A DNA stretch of 64,000 nt from Halalkalibacter hemicellulosilyticusJCM 9152 (GTDB taxonomy: Bacteria > Bacillota > Bacilli > Bacillales > Bacillaceae_D). Positions 1-9,689 of this stretch are shown in pieces. The notes under the pieces are model-generated. The model was not told where the DNA came from and ran no database searches. It saw nothing but the letters and a program-made list of their open reading frames with translations. The stretch spans positions 1 to 64,000 of the forward strand of contig NZ_BAUU01000020.1 of assembly GCF_000513115.1 (NCBI RefSeq). Reading direction: 5' to 3'. Position 1 is the stretch's first letter. Every line of letters begins with the position of its first letter. The position numbers and the translations under genes were made by a program.

Positions 1-340
1 GAACAAGTACAATCTAGTAGGGTTGTGCTTTTTTATGTGTACAAATGGTCAAGCACGAGGCGCAGAGGAGCTCTGTGCCGGGAGGAACAGCGTCATCTGC
101 GAAAAAGCCGATGGATCATCGTGAAGAAGCACCAAGAGAAGCAACGTGTCCCCCTGTGAGACGAATGGTTCCTCTTCGTGAAGCACCAAGAAAGCCATCG
201 AGGAGTGTCATCAAGTGAAACGTCCCCGTAGAAGAGGAAGCAAGAGCCAGGACGTTGCCGGGCGAACAAGTACAATCTAGTAGGGTTGTGCTTTTTTATG
301 TGTACAAATGTTCAAGCACAAGGCATAGAAGAGCTCTGTT
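1..340. repeat. 77-bp imperfect direct repeat pair in the spacer before ctsR
   Basis: Bases 1-47 recur without change at 264-310, and the similarity continues, degraded, to about 77 and 340. Each copy contains GGGTTGTGCTTTTTTATG, which looks like a weak terminator tail. In copy 1 a 9-bp hairpin follows (59-79, GGCGCAGAG, loop GAG, CTCTGTGCC); in copy 2 it has decayed. The 216 bases between the copies hold a shorter internal repeat (GAAGCACCAAGA at about 125 and 180). No credible gene lies in 1-534. Function unknown; it may be a local duplication. Confidence 0.7.
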
Positions 341-441
341 TGAATGATTGGTTGAAGTGAAAATGTAACAAATCTATTATTTTTAAAACCTAGTAACTAG
401 GAATGATCCTATAAAAAGTGGGTATACTAAAAGCATTAGGG

Positions 442-470
442 TTGCAATTTCAAAATAAAGTAATTATAAT
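442..470 (+). promoter_or_regulatory. SigA-type promoter of the ctsR operon
   Basis: TTGCAA (442-447), a 17-base spacer and a perfect TATAAT (465-470) lie 65 bases ahead of the ctsR start. The predicted transcript start, near 477, runs directly into the CtsR operator. Confidence 0.75.
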
Positions 471-478
471 GTGTTTAA

Positions 479-501
479 AGTCAAAGATAGTCAAAGTCAA
501 A
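479..501 (+). promoter_or_regulatory. CtsR operator with an extra half-site
   Basis: AGTCAAAGATAGTCAAA (479-495) matches the CtsR heptad consensus RGTCAAA-NAN-RGTCAAA exactly. A third GTCAAA follows at once (496-501). It overlaps the expected transcript start, so bound CtsR should block its own operon, as known in Bacillus. Confidence 0.9.
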
Positions 502-534
502 TAATAATTAATTTATAGAAAGGGGGGATAACAT

Positions 535-1005
535 ATGCGAAATATTTCAGATATTATTGAAGAGTATCTCAAAGCAACCATTCAAAAAAGTGGAGGAACT
601 CCACTTGAAATAAAAAGAAGTGAGATTGCCAAAAGATTTCAATGTGTCCCCTCACAAATTAATTATGTTATTCAAACACGATTTACATTAGAAAAAGGCT
701 ATCAAGTGGAAAGTAAAAGAGGCGGAGGTGGATATATACGAATTGTCAAAGTTAGTCCACATAATCAACTTGACTTATTTGAACATATGATTCAATTAAT
801 CGGAAAACGTATTGATCAACATACAGCTGAAAATATTATCATAAGGTTGTATGAGGAGCAGATCATTACTAAGCGCGAAAGTCTTTTAATGCTAAGTGTT
901 GTTGATAGATCTAATTACCAATCGACTATAGCGCACCGTGATGAAGTCCGAGCAAATATGCTGAAATCAATGATTAATTGTTTGAAATACAAAGAATTAC
1001 ATTAA
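535..1005 (+). CDS. ctsR: CtsR, heat-shock transcriptional repressor
   Basis: CtsR represses the clp protease and chaperone genes and is released on heat or protein-folding stress. The 156-aa product has the family's N-terminal winged helix-turn-helix, with the wing RGGGGYIRI at about residues 63-71. That tetraglycine loop is the known heat-sensing element. The C-terminal part forms the dimer and the McsB-contact domain. The ATG follows a strong AAGGGGGG site, and a CtsR operator lies just upstream, so the gene is autoregulated. It heads the operon ctsR-mcsA-mcsB-clpC, with mcsA 18 bases downstream. Length and motifs are normal. Confidence 0.97.
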   Translation: MRNISDIIEEYLKATIQKSGGTPLEIKRSEIAKRFQCVPSQINYVIQTRFTLEKGYQVESKRGGGGYIRIVKVSPHNQLDLFEHMIQLIGKRIDQHTAENIIIRLYEEQIITKRESLLMLSVVDRSNYQSTIAHRDEVRANMLKSMINCLKYKELH

Positions 1006-1023
1006 TGGAGAGGAGGCTGTCTT

Positions 1024-1557
1024 GTGTTATGTCAAGAATGTAATCAACGTGAGGCAACATTACACTTTGCGAAGATTATTAATGGTGAAAAAACAGAATT
1101 TCATATTTGCGAAAAATGCGCAAAGGAAAAAGGAGAGTACTCGCCTGGTTCTAATAGTTTTTCCATACATCAGCTTCTTTCCGGATTGCTACATTTTGAA
1201 CAACCAGTCCAAAGTGATAATGGCCAAACAAAAGCTCATGAGGATCTAAAATGTTCAAAGTGCGGGATGACTTATGTTCAGTTTACAAAAGTCGGCCGAT
1301 TTGGCTGTGATCATTGTTATAAGAGCTTCTCTTCAAAACTAGACCCAATCTTAAAACGGGTTCACAGTGGAAATCATACACATGCAGGGAAGATTCCTAA
1401 ACGGATTGGAGGAGGCATTCAAATACAAAGGAAAATTGATGGACTTAAGCAAGAGCTAAGGGGATATATTGATGATGAGGCATTTGAAAAAGCTGCCGAA
1501 ATACGTGATCAAATACGTGCATTAGAAAAAGAAAAAAATGAGCAAAAGGGGGGATGA
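1024..1557 (+). CDS. mcsA: McsA, activator of the McsB arginine kinase
   Basis: McsA is the zinc-binding partner that activates protein-arginine kinase McsB and links CtsR control to ClpCP. The 177-aa protein has four CxxC pairs (CQEC near residue 3, CEKC near 29, CSKC near 78, CDHC near 95). A C-terminal UVR-type helical motif (EAFEKAAEIRDQIRALEKE) follows. The start is GTG, set by AGGAGG seven bases upstream; an ATG-like read in another frame at 1022 is ignored. It ends three bases before mcsB, so the two are translationally close. Confidence 0.95.
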   Translation: MLCQECNQREATLHFAKIINGEKTEFHICEKCAKEKGEYSPGSNSFSIHQLLSGLLHFEQPVQSDNGQTKAHEDLKCSKCGMTYVQFTKVGRFGCDHCYKSFSSKLDPILKRVHSGNHTHAGKIPKRIGGGIQIQRKIDGLKQELRGYIDDEAFEKAAEIRDQIRALEKEKNEQKGG

Positions 1558-1560
1558 TCG

Positions 1561-2633
1561 ATGTCGCTTGAACAATTTATATCAGAGGCACTAAGTCCAT
1601 GGATGAAAAAGGACGGGCCGGATTCAGATATAGTCTTAAGCAGTCGTATTCGTCTCGCCCGTAATATAGAAGAATATAAATTTCCAATATTAGCAACTAT
1701 GGAAGAATCCTATGCTGTCATCAAACATGTAGGAGAGGCATTAACAGTAAGTCCTTATGAGAGATTGGCCCACTTGAAGTGTTTCATGTAGATGATATGA
1801 AAGCTAATGAAAAGCGAGTACTAGTGGAAAAGCACTTAATTAGCCCCCACCTTGCTGATCATGCTAAGCACGGAGCGGTGTTATTAGATCGTGACCAATC
1901 TGTCAGTATAATGGTTAATGAAGAAGATCATTTACGTATTCAATGTCTTCTACCAGGATTTCAATTAGATGAAGGGTTAAAGAAGGCAAGTAATATAGAT
2001 GATTGGGTAGAGAAGCGTGTAACGTATGCTTTTGATGAAAAAAGAGGTTATTTAACAAGCTGCCCTACAAATGTTGGGACTGGTTTACGAGCATCGGTCA
2101 TGATGCACTTACCTGCATTAGCGATGACACAGCAATTAAATCGAATCTTACCGGCAATTAATCAATTAGGACTCGTTGTTAGAGGGATTTATGGTGAAGG
2201 TAGCGAAGCTTTAGGTAACCTCTTTCAAGTTTCTAATCAATTAACATTAGGTAAATCAGAGCAGGATATTGTCGAGGATTTGCAAGGGGTTGTGGCCCAA
2301 CTTATTCAACAAGAGCGAGTTGCTAGACAATTGTTAATTGAACAGTCTAAATTACAATTAGAGGATCGTGTATATCGTTCCTTTGGCATTTTAGCTCATA
2401 GCCGTATGATTGAATCGAAGGAAGCTACTCAACGATTGTCGAACGTCCGATTAGGAATTGATTTAGGTTTGTTAAAAGGTCTATCAGGTAATATTTTAAA
2501 TGAGTTAATGATTTTAACACAGCCTGGTTTTTTACAGCAATATGCACAAGAGGTGTTAACACCGGAACAACGCGACGAACGAAGAGCCACTTTAATTCGT
2601 GAACGTTTAAAACTAGAAGAACAAATGGGGTAA
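1561..2633 (+). CDS. mcsB: McsB protein-arginine kinase, interrupted by an apparent -1 frameshift
   Basis: McsB phosphorylates arginines on CtsR and on damaged proteins, marking them for ClpCP. Frame 1 codes for the N-terminus ([13 protein letters not shown]) and stops at 1791. The rest, from about 1764, lies in another frame with [10 protein letters not shown], the phosphagen-kinase signature [13 protein letters not shown] and [16 protein letters not shown]. Adding one G in TTGGCCC (1765-1771) gives a continuous [14 protein letters not shown] and a total of 357 aa, close to the usual 363. The neighbours are intact. It is either a sequencing error or a real pseudogene; I favour the error. Confidence 0.9.
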
Positions 2634-2653
2634 CTATTTTCGGAGGTGAATGA

Positions 2654-5098
2654 ATGATGATGTTTGGACGATTTACAGAAAGAGCACAGAAAGTATTAGC
2701 ATTAGCACAAGAAGAAGCTGTTCGATTAGGGCATAATAACATTGGAACAGAGCATATTTTATTAGGGTTAATTCGCGAAGGTGAAGGAATTGCTGCTAAA
2801 GCATTACAAGCATTAGGGCTTGGATCGGAGAAAATCCAAAAAGAAGTTGAATCGTTAATTGGAAAAGGGCAAGAAGGGTCTAAGACGATCCATTATACAC
2901 CAAGAGCGAAGAAAGTAATTGAATTATCAATGGATGAGGCTCGTAAACTAGGCCATTCCTATGTCGGAACAGAGCATATTTTATTAGGACTCATTCGTGA
3001 AGGAGAAGGTGTCGCGGCTAGGGTTTTAAATAATTTAGGTGTAAGTTTAAATAAGGCGCGTCAGCAAGTTCTTCAATTACTAGGTAGTAATGAAGTGAAC
3101 AACTCTTCGTCACAAGGAAGTGGAGCCCCTCATGCTAACACACCAACACTAGATAGTTTAGCTCGTGATTTAACGGCAGTTGCGAAGGAAGAATCACTAG
3201 ATCCAGTGATTGGACGTAGTAAAGAAATTGAGCGTGTGATTCAGGTGTTAAGTCGTCGAACAAAGAATAACCCTGTCTTAATTGGGGAGCCAGGTGTAGG
3301 TAAGACGGCAATAGCAGAAGGGTTAGCACAAGCGATTATTAATAATGAAGTCCCGGAAACATTGCGTGGGAAGCGCGTTATGACATTAGATATGGGGACG
3401 GTTGTAGCAGGTACGAAATATCGTGGAGAATTTGAAGATCGTTTGAAAAAAGTGATGGATGAAATTCGCCAAGCACAAAATGTCATTTTATTTATTGATG
3501 AGCTTCATACTCTCATTGGGGCAGGTGGCGCAGAAGGGGCGATCGACGCTTCCAATATTTTAAAGCCATCCCTTGCTCGTGGAGAACTACAATGTATCGG
3601 TGCAACAACATTAGATGAATATCGTAAGTACATTGAAAAGGATGCAGCGCTTGAGCGTCGTTTTCAGCCTATTCAAGTGAATGAACCTACACTTGATGAG
3701 TCTATTCAAATTTTAAAAGGGTTGCGAGATCGATATGAGGCTCACCACCGCGTGACGATAACAGATGGTGCTATTGAAGAAGCAGTTAAGTTATCAGATC
3801 GTTATATTTCAGATCGTTTCTTACCAGATAAGGCGATTGATTTAATTGATGAGGCAGGTTCTAAGGTACGACTTCGTTCGTATACAGCCCCGCCAAACTT
3901 AAAGGAGCTTGAGCAACGTTTAGAGGAAACACGTAAGGAAAAGGATGCAGCTGTTCAAAGCCAAGAGTTTGAAAAAGCAGCTTCATTGCGTGATTCAGAG
4001 CAACGTTTACGTGAAGAATTAGATGAAATGAAGAATGAATGGAAGAAGAAGCAAGGTCAAGAAGCTACGGAAGTGACAGTGGATGACATTGCCCAAGTCG
4101 TTGCAAGCTGGACGGGAATTCCTGTATCAAAACTAGCTGAAGAGGAAGCAGATCGACTACTTAAGATGGAAGAAATCCTGCATGAACGTATCGTTGGCCA
4201 GGAAGAAGCTGTTGATTCAATTTCAAAAGCGATTCGCCGAGCAAGAGCTGGATTAAAGGATCCAAAACGCCCAATTGGTTCGTTCATTTTCTTAGGGCCA
4301 ACAGGTGTAGGTAAAACAGAGCTAGCTCGAGCTGTTGCGGAAACATTATTCGGTGATGAGGATTCTGTTATTCGAGTAGATATGTCTGAATATATGGAAA
4401 AGCATGCGACAAGCCGCTTAGTCGGATCACCACCAGGGTATGTCGGTCATGATGATGGCGGTCAGTTGACGGAAAAGGTACGTAGAAAGCCTTATTCCGT
4501 TATCTTACTTGACGAAATTGAAAAGGCTCATCCAGAAGTCTTTAATATTTTGTTACAAGTATTAGAGGATGGGCGTTTAACAGATTCAAAAGGACGTTCA
4601 GTGGATTTCCGTAATACGGTTATTATCATGACGTCCAACGTTGGAGCAAGCACATTACGAAAAAATAAATTCTTAGGTTTTGCCGTTGATGGTGATAATC
4701 AAGAGTATTCTGATATGAAGAGCAAAGTGATGGATGAGCTAAAACGTAGCTTCCGTCCGGAGTTCTTAAACCGTATTGATGAGTTAATCGTATTCCACTC
4801 ATTAGAGAAGAAGCATATTCGTGAAATTATTACGTTAATGGCTGATCAGTTGAAAAAACGCTTGAAAGAGCAAGGAATTGAATTTGAATTAACAGAAGCT
4901 GCAAAGGATAAGATTACTGACTTAGGCTATGATCCGGAATATGGAGCACGCCCATTACGACGAGCACTTCAAAAGCAAGTCGAGGATCGCTTATCTGAAG
5001 AACTTCTTAAAGGAACAATTGTAAAAGGACAAAAAGCGATTATCGATGTAAAAGATGATGAGCTGTTTGTTCAAACAAAAGAAGACGTGCAGGTGTAA
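2654..5098 (+). CDS. clpC: ClpC, AAA+ unfoldase of the ClpCP protease
   Basis: ClpC unfolds substrates delivered by McsB, MecA and related adaptors and feeds them to ClpP. The 814-aa protein has two N-terminal Clp repeats (about 5-150), AAA module 1 with Walker [10 protein letters not shown] (about 208), a UVR-like middle coiled coil (about 420-460) and AAA module 2 with GPTGVGKTE (about 548) plus the ClpB_D2-small domain. The start is one of three consecutive ATG-type codons after GGAGGTGA; the second or third fits the usual [11 protein letters not shown]. It is the last gene of the CtsR operon, with a strong terminator 50 bases later. Confidence 0.97.
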   Translation: MMMFGRFTERAQKVLALAQEEAVRLGHNNIGTEHILLGLIREGEGIAAKALQALGLGSEKIQKEVESLIGKGQEGSKTIHYTPRAKKVIELSMDEARKLGHSYVGTEHILLGLIREGEGVAARVLNNLGVSLNKARQQVLQLLGSNEVNNSSSQGSGAPHANTPTLDSLARDLTAVAKEESLDPVIGRSKEIERVIQVLSRRTKNNPVLIGEPGVGKTAIAEGLAQAIINNEVPETLRGKRVMTLDMGTVVAGTKYRGEFEDRLKKVMDEIRQAQNVILFIDELHTLIGAGGAEGAIDASNILKPSLARGELQCIGATTLDEYRKYIEKDAALERRFQPIQVNEPTLDESIQILKGLRDRYEAHHRVTITDGAIEEAVKLSDRYISDRFLPDKAIDLIDEAGSKVRLRSYTAPPNLKELEQRLEETRKEKDAAVQSQEFEKAASLRDSEQRLREELDEMKNEWKKKQGQEATEVTVDDIAQVVASWTGIPVSKLAEEEADRLLKMEEILHERIVGQEEAVDSISKAIRRARAGLKDPKRPIGSFIFLGPTGVGKTELARAVAETLFGDEDSVIRVDMSEYMEKHATSRLVGSPPGYVGHDDGGQLTEKVRRKPYSVILLDEIEKAHPEVFNILLQVLEDGRLTDSKGRSVDFRNTVIIMTSNVGASTLRKNKFLGFAVDGDNQEYSDMKSKVMDELKRSFRPEFLNRIDELIVFHSLEKKHIREIITLMADQLKKRLKEQGIEFELTEAAKDKITDLGYDPEYGARPLRRALQKQVEDRLSEELLKGTIVKGQKAIIDVKDDELFVQTKEDVQV

Positions 5099-5150
5099 TA
5101 AGTAAAGTGAAGAGTACGCCACTTAAAAGAGTGATGTTAGACCGTAGACC

Positions 5151-5186
5151 AAACGCTTTGAGAATCAATTTCTCAAAGGCGTTTTT
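5151..5186 (+). terminator. terminator after clpC
   Basis: AACGCTTTGAGAA pairs with TTCTCAAAGGCGTT across a TCAA loop, and a T-run follows. It closes the ctsR-clpC operon. Confidence 0.85.
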
Positions 5187-5189
5187 GAC

Positions 5190-5571
5190 GTTATTTCGTC
5201 TATCTACTGTTGGCAACATTTGAGGATAGGTATTTCTTTAATGACATAGGGCTAATTTTATGGAGTTCATGACAGCATAAACTAACATCGCTTGTATGGA
5301 ATTTTTCAATCTGTCAGCGCAACTCAAACCATTCTTTTGTTTCAGCTAGGCAAAGAAACGTTTAATCTAATCCTTTGCGTAAAGTTCTTTGTTTATATCT
5401 GTGTGCCGTAGTACCAGCTTTTGGTGCATTACCAACAAGATTGTGGCTCTAAAGCGAGTGGCTGAAGCGCAATGGAGCGACAATGCGGAAGCTCTCCAAA
5501 AAAATTTCACTGGCTTTCATTTCAGAGGAGGGTTTTGTCCCAGACTCACTTTATTGATTAAGAAAAGCTCT
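5190..5571. other. gene-free stretch, possible decayed insertion-sequence remnant
   Basis: No intact gene is credible here. Read on the minus strand, 5210-5390 gives fragments such as ETKEWFELR, stop, QIEKFHTSD, loosely like the C-terminal core of IS4-type transposases. GTTTTGTCCCAGACTC at 5533-5548 resembles a sequence often seen at transposon-linked repeats in Firmicutes. There are several in-frame stops. This is a weak inference, and the stretch may simply be non-coding. Confidence 0.25.
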
Positions 5572-6465
5572 TTAGGTCATCCCGAAATGCTTTTTTGTCA
5601 TATCAATGAATGCAGACAAAGGAGCGGAGAGTGTTTTATCGTTATGCCATGCAAGCTGAGTATAAATATTTCTCACTTGTCCTTTCCATATGATCTCCGA
5701 AACGATTCCTTGATTGAGCTCTTTTTCGACCGCCATTCTTGGTAAGAGGGCTACTCCTAATCCGGCGACAATGCACTGTTTTAATGCTTCAATACTAACA
5801 AATTCAATTTTGTCCAATGGATCAAGCTTTGAAAGGGAAAAGAGATCCTCTAGAGCACTGCGGTATGAGCATCCAGTTTCAGTAAGAAGCAATGTTTCTT
5901 TTGTGAGATCTTCAGGTGTAACATAATCTTTATGAGCGATCTGATGCTCAGGTGACGCGATAAGTACTAAATCTTCTTTGAGTAAAGGCATAATGGTAAA
6001 ATTTTTGTTTTTAGTAAGGGAATCCATAATAAATGCAATATCTAATTTTCCATGGATAAGGTCATCTCTACCAGCCTCATTAGAATGAACCGGTTTAAAG
6101 ACCATTTTTACTTGTGGAAAGGACTTTTTGAATGTTTTTAATATCGGGGGAAGACGATAAGTACACTGGCTTTCCTGAGCACCGATGATAAGAGTACCAG
6201 AAACCTTACTATGATTTTCTACAACCATTTTTGCTTGATGTGAGAGTGTCACGATGTTCTCTGCGTAATCTTTAAAGAGCTTACCAGTTTCTGTTAATAT
6301 AATACGTTTTCCTAAACGTTCGAATAGCGGGCTTCCTAGTTCTTTTTCCAGTGTTTTAATTTGTGCTGTCACACTCGATTGGGCAAAATTTAGTTTCTTA
6401 GCTGTTTTTGTAAAGTTTAAACTTTCTGAAGCATCTATAAACGTTATTAATTGCTTGATTTCCAT
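5572..6465 (-). CDS. LysR-family transcriptional regulator
   Basis: A 297-aa LysR-type regulator. The N-terminal winged helix (about 1-60) contains NFTKTAKKLNFAQSSVTAQI, followed by the usual linker helix and a periplasmic-binding-like effector domain (about 90-290). I chose the ATG at 6465 (MEIKQLITF) because AAGGAGGG precedes it; a longer reading adds 13 unsupported residues. It is divergent from a small unknown gene, with a palindrome in the gap, the usual LysR arrangement for controlling its neighbour. The effector cannot be told from sequence; the N-terminus resembles the CysL/YwfK type. This pair interrupts the clpC-radA order seen in Bacillus subtilis. Confidence 0.9.
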   Translation of the reverse strand: MEIKQLITFIDASESLNFTKTAKKLNFAQSSVTAQIKTLEKELGSPLFERLGKRIILTETGKLFKDYAENIVTLSHQAKMVVENHSKVSGTLIIGAQESQCTYRLPPILKTFKKSFPQVKMVFKPVHSNEAGRDDLIHGKLDIAFIMDSLTKNKNFTIMPLLKEDLVLIASPEHQIAHKDYVTPEDLTKETLLLTETGCSYRSALEDLFSLSKLDPLDKIEFVSIEALKQCIVAGLGVALLPRMAVEKELNQGIVSEIIWKGQVRNIYTQLAWHNDKTLSAPLSAFIDMTKKHFGMT

Positions 6466-6539
6466 ATTTCCCTCCTTATAAATCATAAATATCGATTGAT
6501 TCAAACGAAATAATCAGCTTTAACGATTTATAATTCTAG

Positions 6540-6556
6540 TATAGGATATACCTATA
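6540..6556. promoter_or_regulatory. candidate LysR-regulator binding palindrome
   Basis: TATAGG-ATATA-CCTATA is a perfect 6-bp inverted repeat with a 5-base spacer, in the 180-base gap between the divergent LysR gene and the small gene. It contains the T-N11-A form of LysR boxes. Placement and symmetry support the call; binding is inferred. Confidence 0.5.
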
Positions 6557-6645
6557 GCGCATTTCAACTAGAGCTAATGAAACGAGATCGTCGATCGGTA
6601 AGGTAATAGAACAAGTTATGATGAATGTGAAGGAGTGTGGAATTC

Positions 6646-6915
6646 GTGAGTGTGGAGTCAGCTTCAGTTAAACAAGGTGTAATATTTCTTTTGGAAGAAG
6701 TTAATAGAAAAGGTACTCTTAATAAAGTTAGATTAGCAAGTTATAAGAAGTCCATGAATATTTTGATCGAGATAGATCTTTTAGAAAAAGGTGAAGGAGA
6801 AAGTTATTGTTTAAAGAAAGAGGAGATAAAGGAACTTTCTACTTTATTTAAACGGATTTGTCCTGATAGTGAGGATGATCTTTTAAGATTAAAGCCAAAG
6901 TATTATATGTTTTGA
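6646..6915 (+). CDS. small protein of unknown function divergent from the LysR gene
   Basis: I do not recognise this 89-aa protein. It is mostly alpha-helical and charged. Residues LASYKKSMNILIEIDLLEKG and the following SYCLKKEEIKEL could form a small winged helix, a guess from pattern only. The GTG at 6646 lies 10 bases after AAGGAG; an upstream GTG at 6637 is too close to that site. It stands between the LysR gene and radA and ends in a terminator, so it is a single-gene transcript. It is the most likely LysR target by position. Confidence 0.6.
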   Translation: MSVESASVKQGVIFLLEEVNRKGTLNKVRLASYKKSMNILIEIDLLEKGEGESYCLKKEEIKELSTLFKRICPDSEDDLLRLKPKYYMF

Positions 6916-6918
6916 AAA

Positions 6919-6969
6919 AAATCTAAACGCCTTAGCACCAATTTTGGAGCTGGGGCGTTTAGATTCTCT
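6919..6969 (+). terminator. terminator after the small unknown gene
   Basis: AATCTAAACGCC pairs with GGCGTTTAGATT around a second small stem (AGC-CCA / TGG-GCT). The T-tract is interrupted (CTCTTT), so termination strength is uncertain. Confidence 0.7.
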
Positions 6970-7126
6970 TTACCCATAGACAGGTTTTCGTGAATAAAAA
7001 AATTGGTAATGTTTTTATCTTTTACATAGACTAAAGAGTGACTATTTGAGCATGAGGGAGATCCGTCGTTTTTCTCTAAAAACTTTGCTACAATAAAGAG
7101 GAAGTGACCGTAAAGGAGAGAACGGC

Positions 7127-8503
7127 ATGGCGAAAAAGAAAACAAAATTTGTTTGCCAAGAGTGTGGTTATGAATCGGCGAAATGGATGGGGAAATGTCC
7201 CGGCTGTCAAGGCTGGAATACAATGGTCGAAGAGTTTGAACCAAGTGCGAAAAGCACAAGTCGAAGCTTTGTCACGTCAACAAGTACGGCAGGTTCAAAA
7301 CCGCAATCGATTACTTCCGTAAAAAGTGAGACAGAAGCTCGTATTAGTACGACAATGCTGGAGCTTGATCGTGTACTTGGTGGTGGTGTCGTGCCTGGAT
7401 CACTTGTTTTAGTTGGTGGAGATCCTGGTATTGGAAAATCAACGTTGCTTTTACAGTTAAGCTCGAAGCTTGCGGATGCCAAGCAACGAGTTCTATATAT
7501 TTCTGGTGAGGAATCTGTTAAACAAACGAAGTTGCGTTCTGATCGATTAGGTGTGTCTTCTTCCGAACTGTATGTATTAGCTGAAACGGATATATCGTTT
7601 ATTGAGCGTGCTATCGATGAAGTTGAGCCGACACTTGTAATTATTGACTCGATTCAAACGGTTTACCAAGAAGAGGTGACATCTGCGCCCGGAAGTGTGG
7701 CACAAGTGAGAGAATGTACGGCAGCATTTATGCGCATTGCGAAAACAAAGGGAATTGCGATCTTTATTGTTGGTCACGTAACAAAACAAGGGTCGATTGC
7801 TGGTCCAAAGTTATTAGAGCATATGGTAGATTCGGTTTTGTACTTTGAAGGAGAGCGTCACCATACATATCGAATTTTACGAGCGGTGAAGAACCGTTTT
7901 GGTTCGACGAATGAGATGGGGATTTTTGAAATGAAGGAAAGTGGCTTAGAGGAAGTGTTAAATCCTTCTGAGATCTTTTTAGAAGAAAGGTCGGATGGGG
8001 CTGCTGGGTCGATTGTAGTAGCTTCAATGGAAGGAACAAGACCTGTCTTAGTGGAATTACAAGCTCTTATATCCCCTACAAGCTTCGGAAACCCACGGCG
8101 AATGGCTACAGGAGTTGACCATAACCGTGTATCCTTGCTTATGGCTGTGCTTGAAAAACGCGTTGGTCTCCTGCTTCAAAATCAAGATGCTTATCTAAAC
8201 GTCGCAGGGGGTATAAGATTAGATGAACCGGCTATAGATTTAGCTATTGCATTAAGCATTGCTTCGAGTTTCCGTAATCAAGTAACGAATCCGATGGATG
8301 TTGCCATCGGAGAGGTCGGTTTAACAGGTGAGATTAGACGGGTTTCACGAATTGAGCAACGTGTGAATGAGGCTGCGAAGCTTGGCTTTAAGCGGGCCAT
8401 TATCCCTGAAAAGAATTTAGGAGGCTGGACTTATCCAAGCAATATACAGATTGTAGGCGTTCCAACTCTAGAAGAGGCGTTGGAAGTCGGACTAGGAGGA
8501 TAG
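7127..8503 (+). CDS. radA: RadA (Sms), DNA repair and recombination ATPase
   Basis: RadA is a DnaB-like helicase that drives branch migration during recombination and repair. The 458-aa protein has an N-terminal four-cysteine zinc finger ([18 protein letters not shown]), a RecA-like core with Walker [11 protein letters not shown] (about 96-105), the RadA-specific KNRFG motif (about 252) and a C-terminal Lon-protease-like domain. ATG follows AAAGGAGAG. disA starts two bases after its stop, so the two are co-translated, as in Bacillus subtilis. Confidence 0.97.
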   Translation: MAKKKTKFVCQECGYESAKWMGKCPGCQGWNTMVEEFEPSAKSTSRSFVTSTSTAGSKPQSITSVKSETEARISTTMLELDRVLGGGVVPGSLVLVGGDPGIGKSTLLLQLSSKLADAKQRVLYISGEESVKQTKLRSDRLGVSSSELYVLAETDISFIERAIDEVEPTLVIIDSIQTVYQEEVTSAPGSVAQVRECTAAFMRIAKTKGIAIFIVGHVTKQGSIAGPKLLEHMVDSVLYFEGERHHTYRILRAVKNRFGSTNEMGIFEMKESGLEEVLNPSEIFLEERSDGAAGSIVVASMEGTRPVLVELQALISPTSFGNPRRMATGVDHNRVSLLMAVLEKRVGLLLQNQDAYLNVAGGIRLDEPAIDLAIALSIASSFRNQVTNPMDVAIGEVGLTGEIRRVSRIEQRVNEAAKLGFKRAIIPEKNLGGWTYPSNIQIVGVPTLEEALEVGLGG

Positions 8504-8505
8504 CT

Positions 8506-9582
8506 ATGGCAGAAGCACAGAAAACAGAAGCGTTTGTTCAGAATTTATTGAAGTTTGTTGCACCTGGTACGCCATTGCGTTCAGGAATTGATAATGTGTT
8601 ACGTGCTAAGACAGGTGGGCTGATTGTTGTAGGCTATAATAATGGGATGGTTCCGATTGTTGATGGGGGATTTTTCATTAACTCGGATTTTTCACCAGCT
8701 CATTTATATGAGCTGGCGAAAATGGATGGTGCGATTATTATAAGTGAAGATGCAAAGAAAATTTTATATGCAAATACACAATTAGTGCCAAACAATACGA
8801 TTTCATCAAATGAAACAGGGATTCGTCATCGTACAGCTCAGCGAGTAGCGAAACAAACGGGTCATTTAGTTATATCGATTTCTCAAAGGCGTAATGTCAT
8901 TACACTCTACCAAGGCGACTATCGTTATTCATTACGGGATATTGGGGTCATTTTAACAAAGGCTAACCAAGCGATTCAGACGTTAGAGAAGTATAAGGTT
9001 GTTCTCGACCAAGGCGTTACTAATTTAGGAGCACTTGAGTTTGAACAGCTGGTGACATTACATGAGGTGACACAAGTTATTTATCGGATTCAAATGGTAT
9101 TACGCATAAAACGAGAAATTATTAAGTATGTCAATGAATTAGGTAGTGAAGGTAGACTTGTCTCCATGCAATTAAATGAGCTAGTAGGGAATACCGAGAG
9201 GGAAACACTCCTTTTATTAAAGGATTATGTGAAGGAGCAAGTAGATGATGTGGAAGAGGTTTCGAAGGAGTTATCGAAGCTAGATTCAGAAGAGTTGTTA
9301 GATGAACATGCGATTGTAAAAGTGCTAGGATATCCGAAAAGTGTCAATATTCATGAATATTCTTTGGCCCCACGTGGATATCGTATTTTAAATCGGATTC
9401 CACGGTTACCTGCTCCTATTATTGAAAATTTAATTGATAAATATGGAAATTTATCAAATATTATGTTCGCGAGCATGAAAGAATTAGATGAAGTGGAAGG
9501 AATTGGGGAACCGAGGGCGAAAATGATAAAGGAAGGATTAAACCGAATTCAAGAGCAGTTATTTATTGATCGACATATTTAA
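8506..9582 (+). CDS. disA: DisA, DNA-integrity scanning diadenylate cyclase
   Basis: DisA makes the second messenger c-di-AMP from two ATP and pauses at branched DNA. The 358-aa protein has the N-terminal DAC domain with the catalytic DGA (MDGAIII, about 76) and RHR (GIRHRTAQR, about 108) motifs. A helical linker follows, then a C-terminal helix-hairpin-helix DNA-binding part ([13 protein letters not shown]). It is coupled to radA, which is known to modulate its activity. Confidence 0.97.
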   Translation: MAEAQKTEAFVQNLLKFVAPGTPLRSGIDNVLRAKTGGLIVVGYNNGMVPIVDGGFFINSDFSPAHLYELAKMDGAIIISEDAKKILYANTQLVPNNTISSNETGIRHRTAQRVAKQTGHLVISISQRRNVITLYQGDYRYSLRDIGVILTKANQAIQTLEKYKVVLDQGVTNLGALEFEQLVTLHEVTQVIYRIQMVLRIKREIIKYVNELGSEGRLVSMQLNELVGNTERETLLLLKDYVKEQVDDVEEVSKELSKLDSEELLDEHAIVKVLGYPKSVNIHEYSLAPRGYRILNRIPRLPAPIIENLIDKYGNLSNIMFASMKELDEVEGIGEPRAKMIKEGLNRIQEQLFIDRHI

Positions 9583-9689
9583 ACATAATGATACGAATGC
9601 GGAATAATTCTCATAATTTATGTGAAATCCAGTTTGATAGGTTTTAAAACGGAAATCTTGTCTATACTAGTAGGAGGAGGTGAATATGG

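Noticed and set aside
1-340. CRISPR array
   Set aside because: Two repeats only, 216 bases apart, without regular spacers or cas genes.
5389-5745. 118-aa open frame on the plus strand
   Set aside because: It overlaps the LysR gene on the other strand and the possible IS remnant; no motif or ribosome site.
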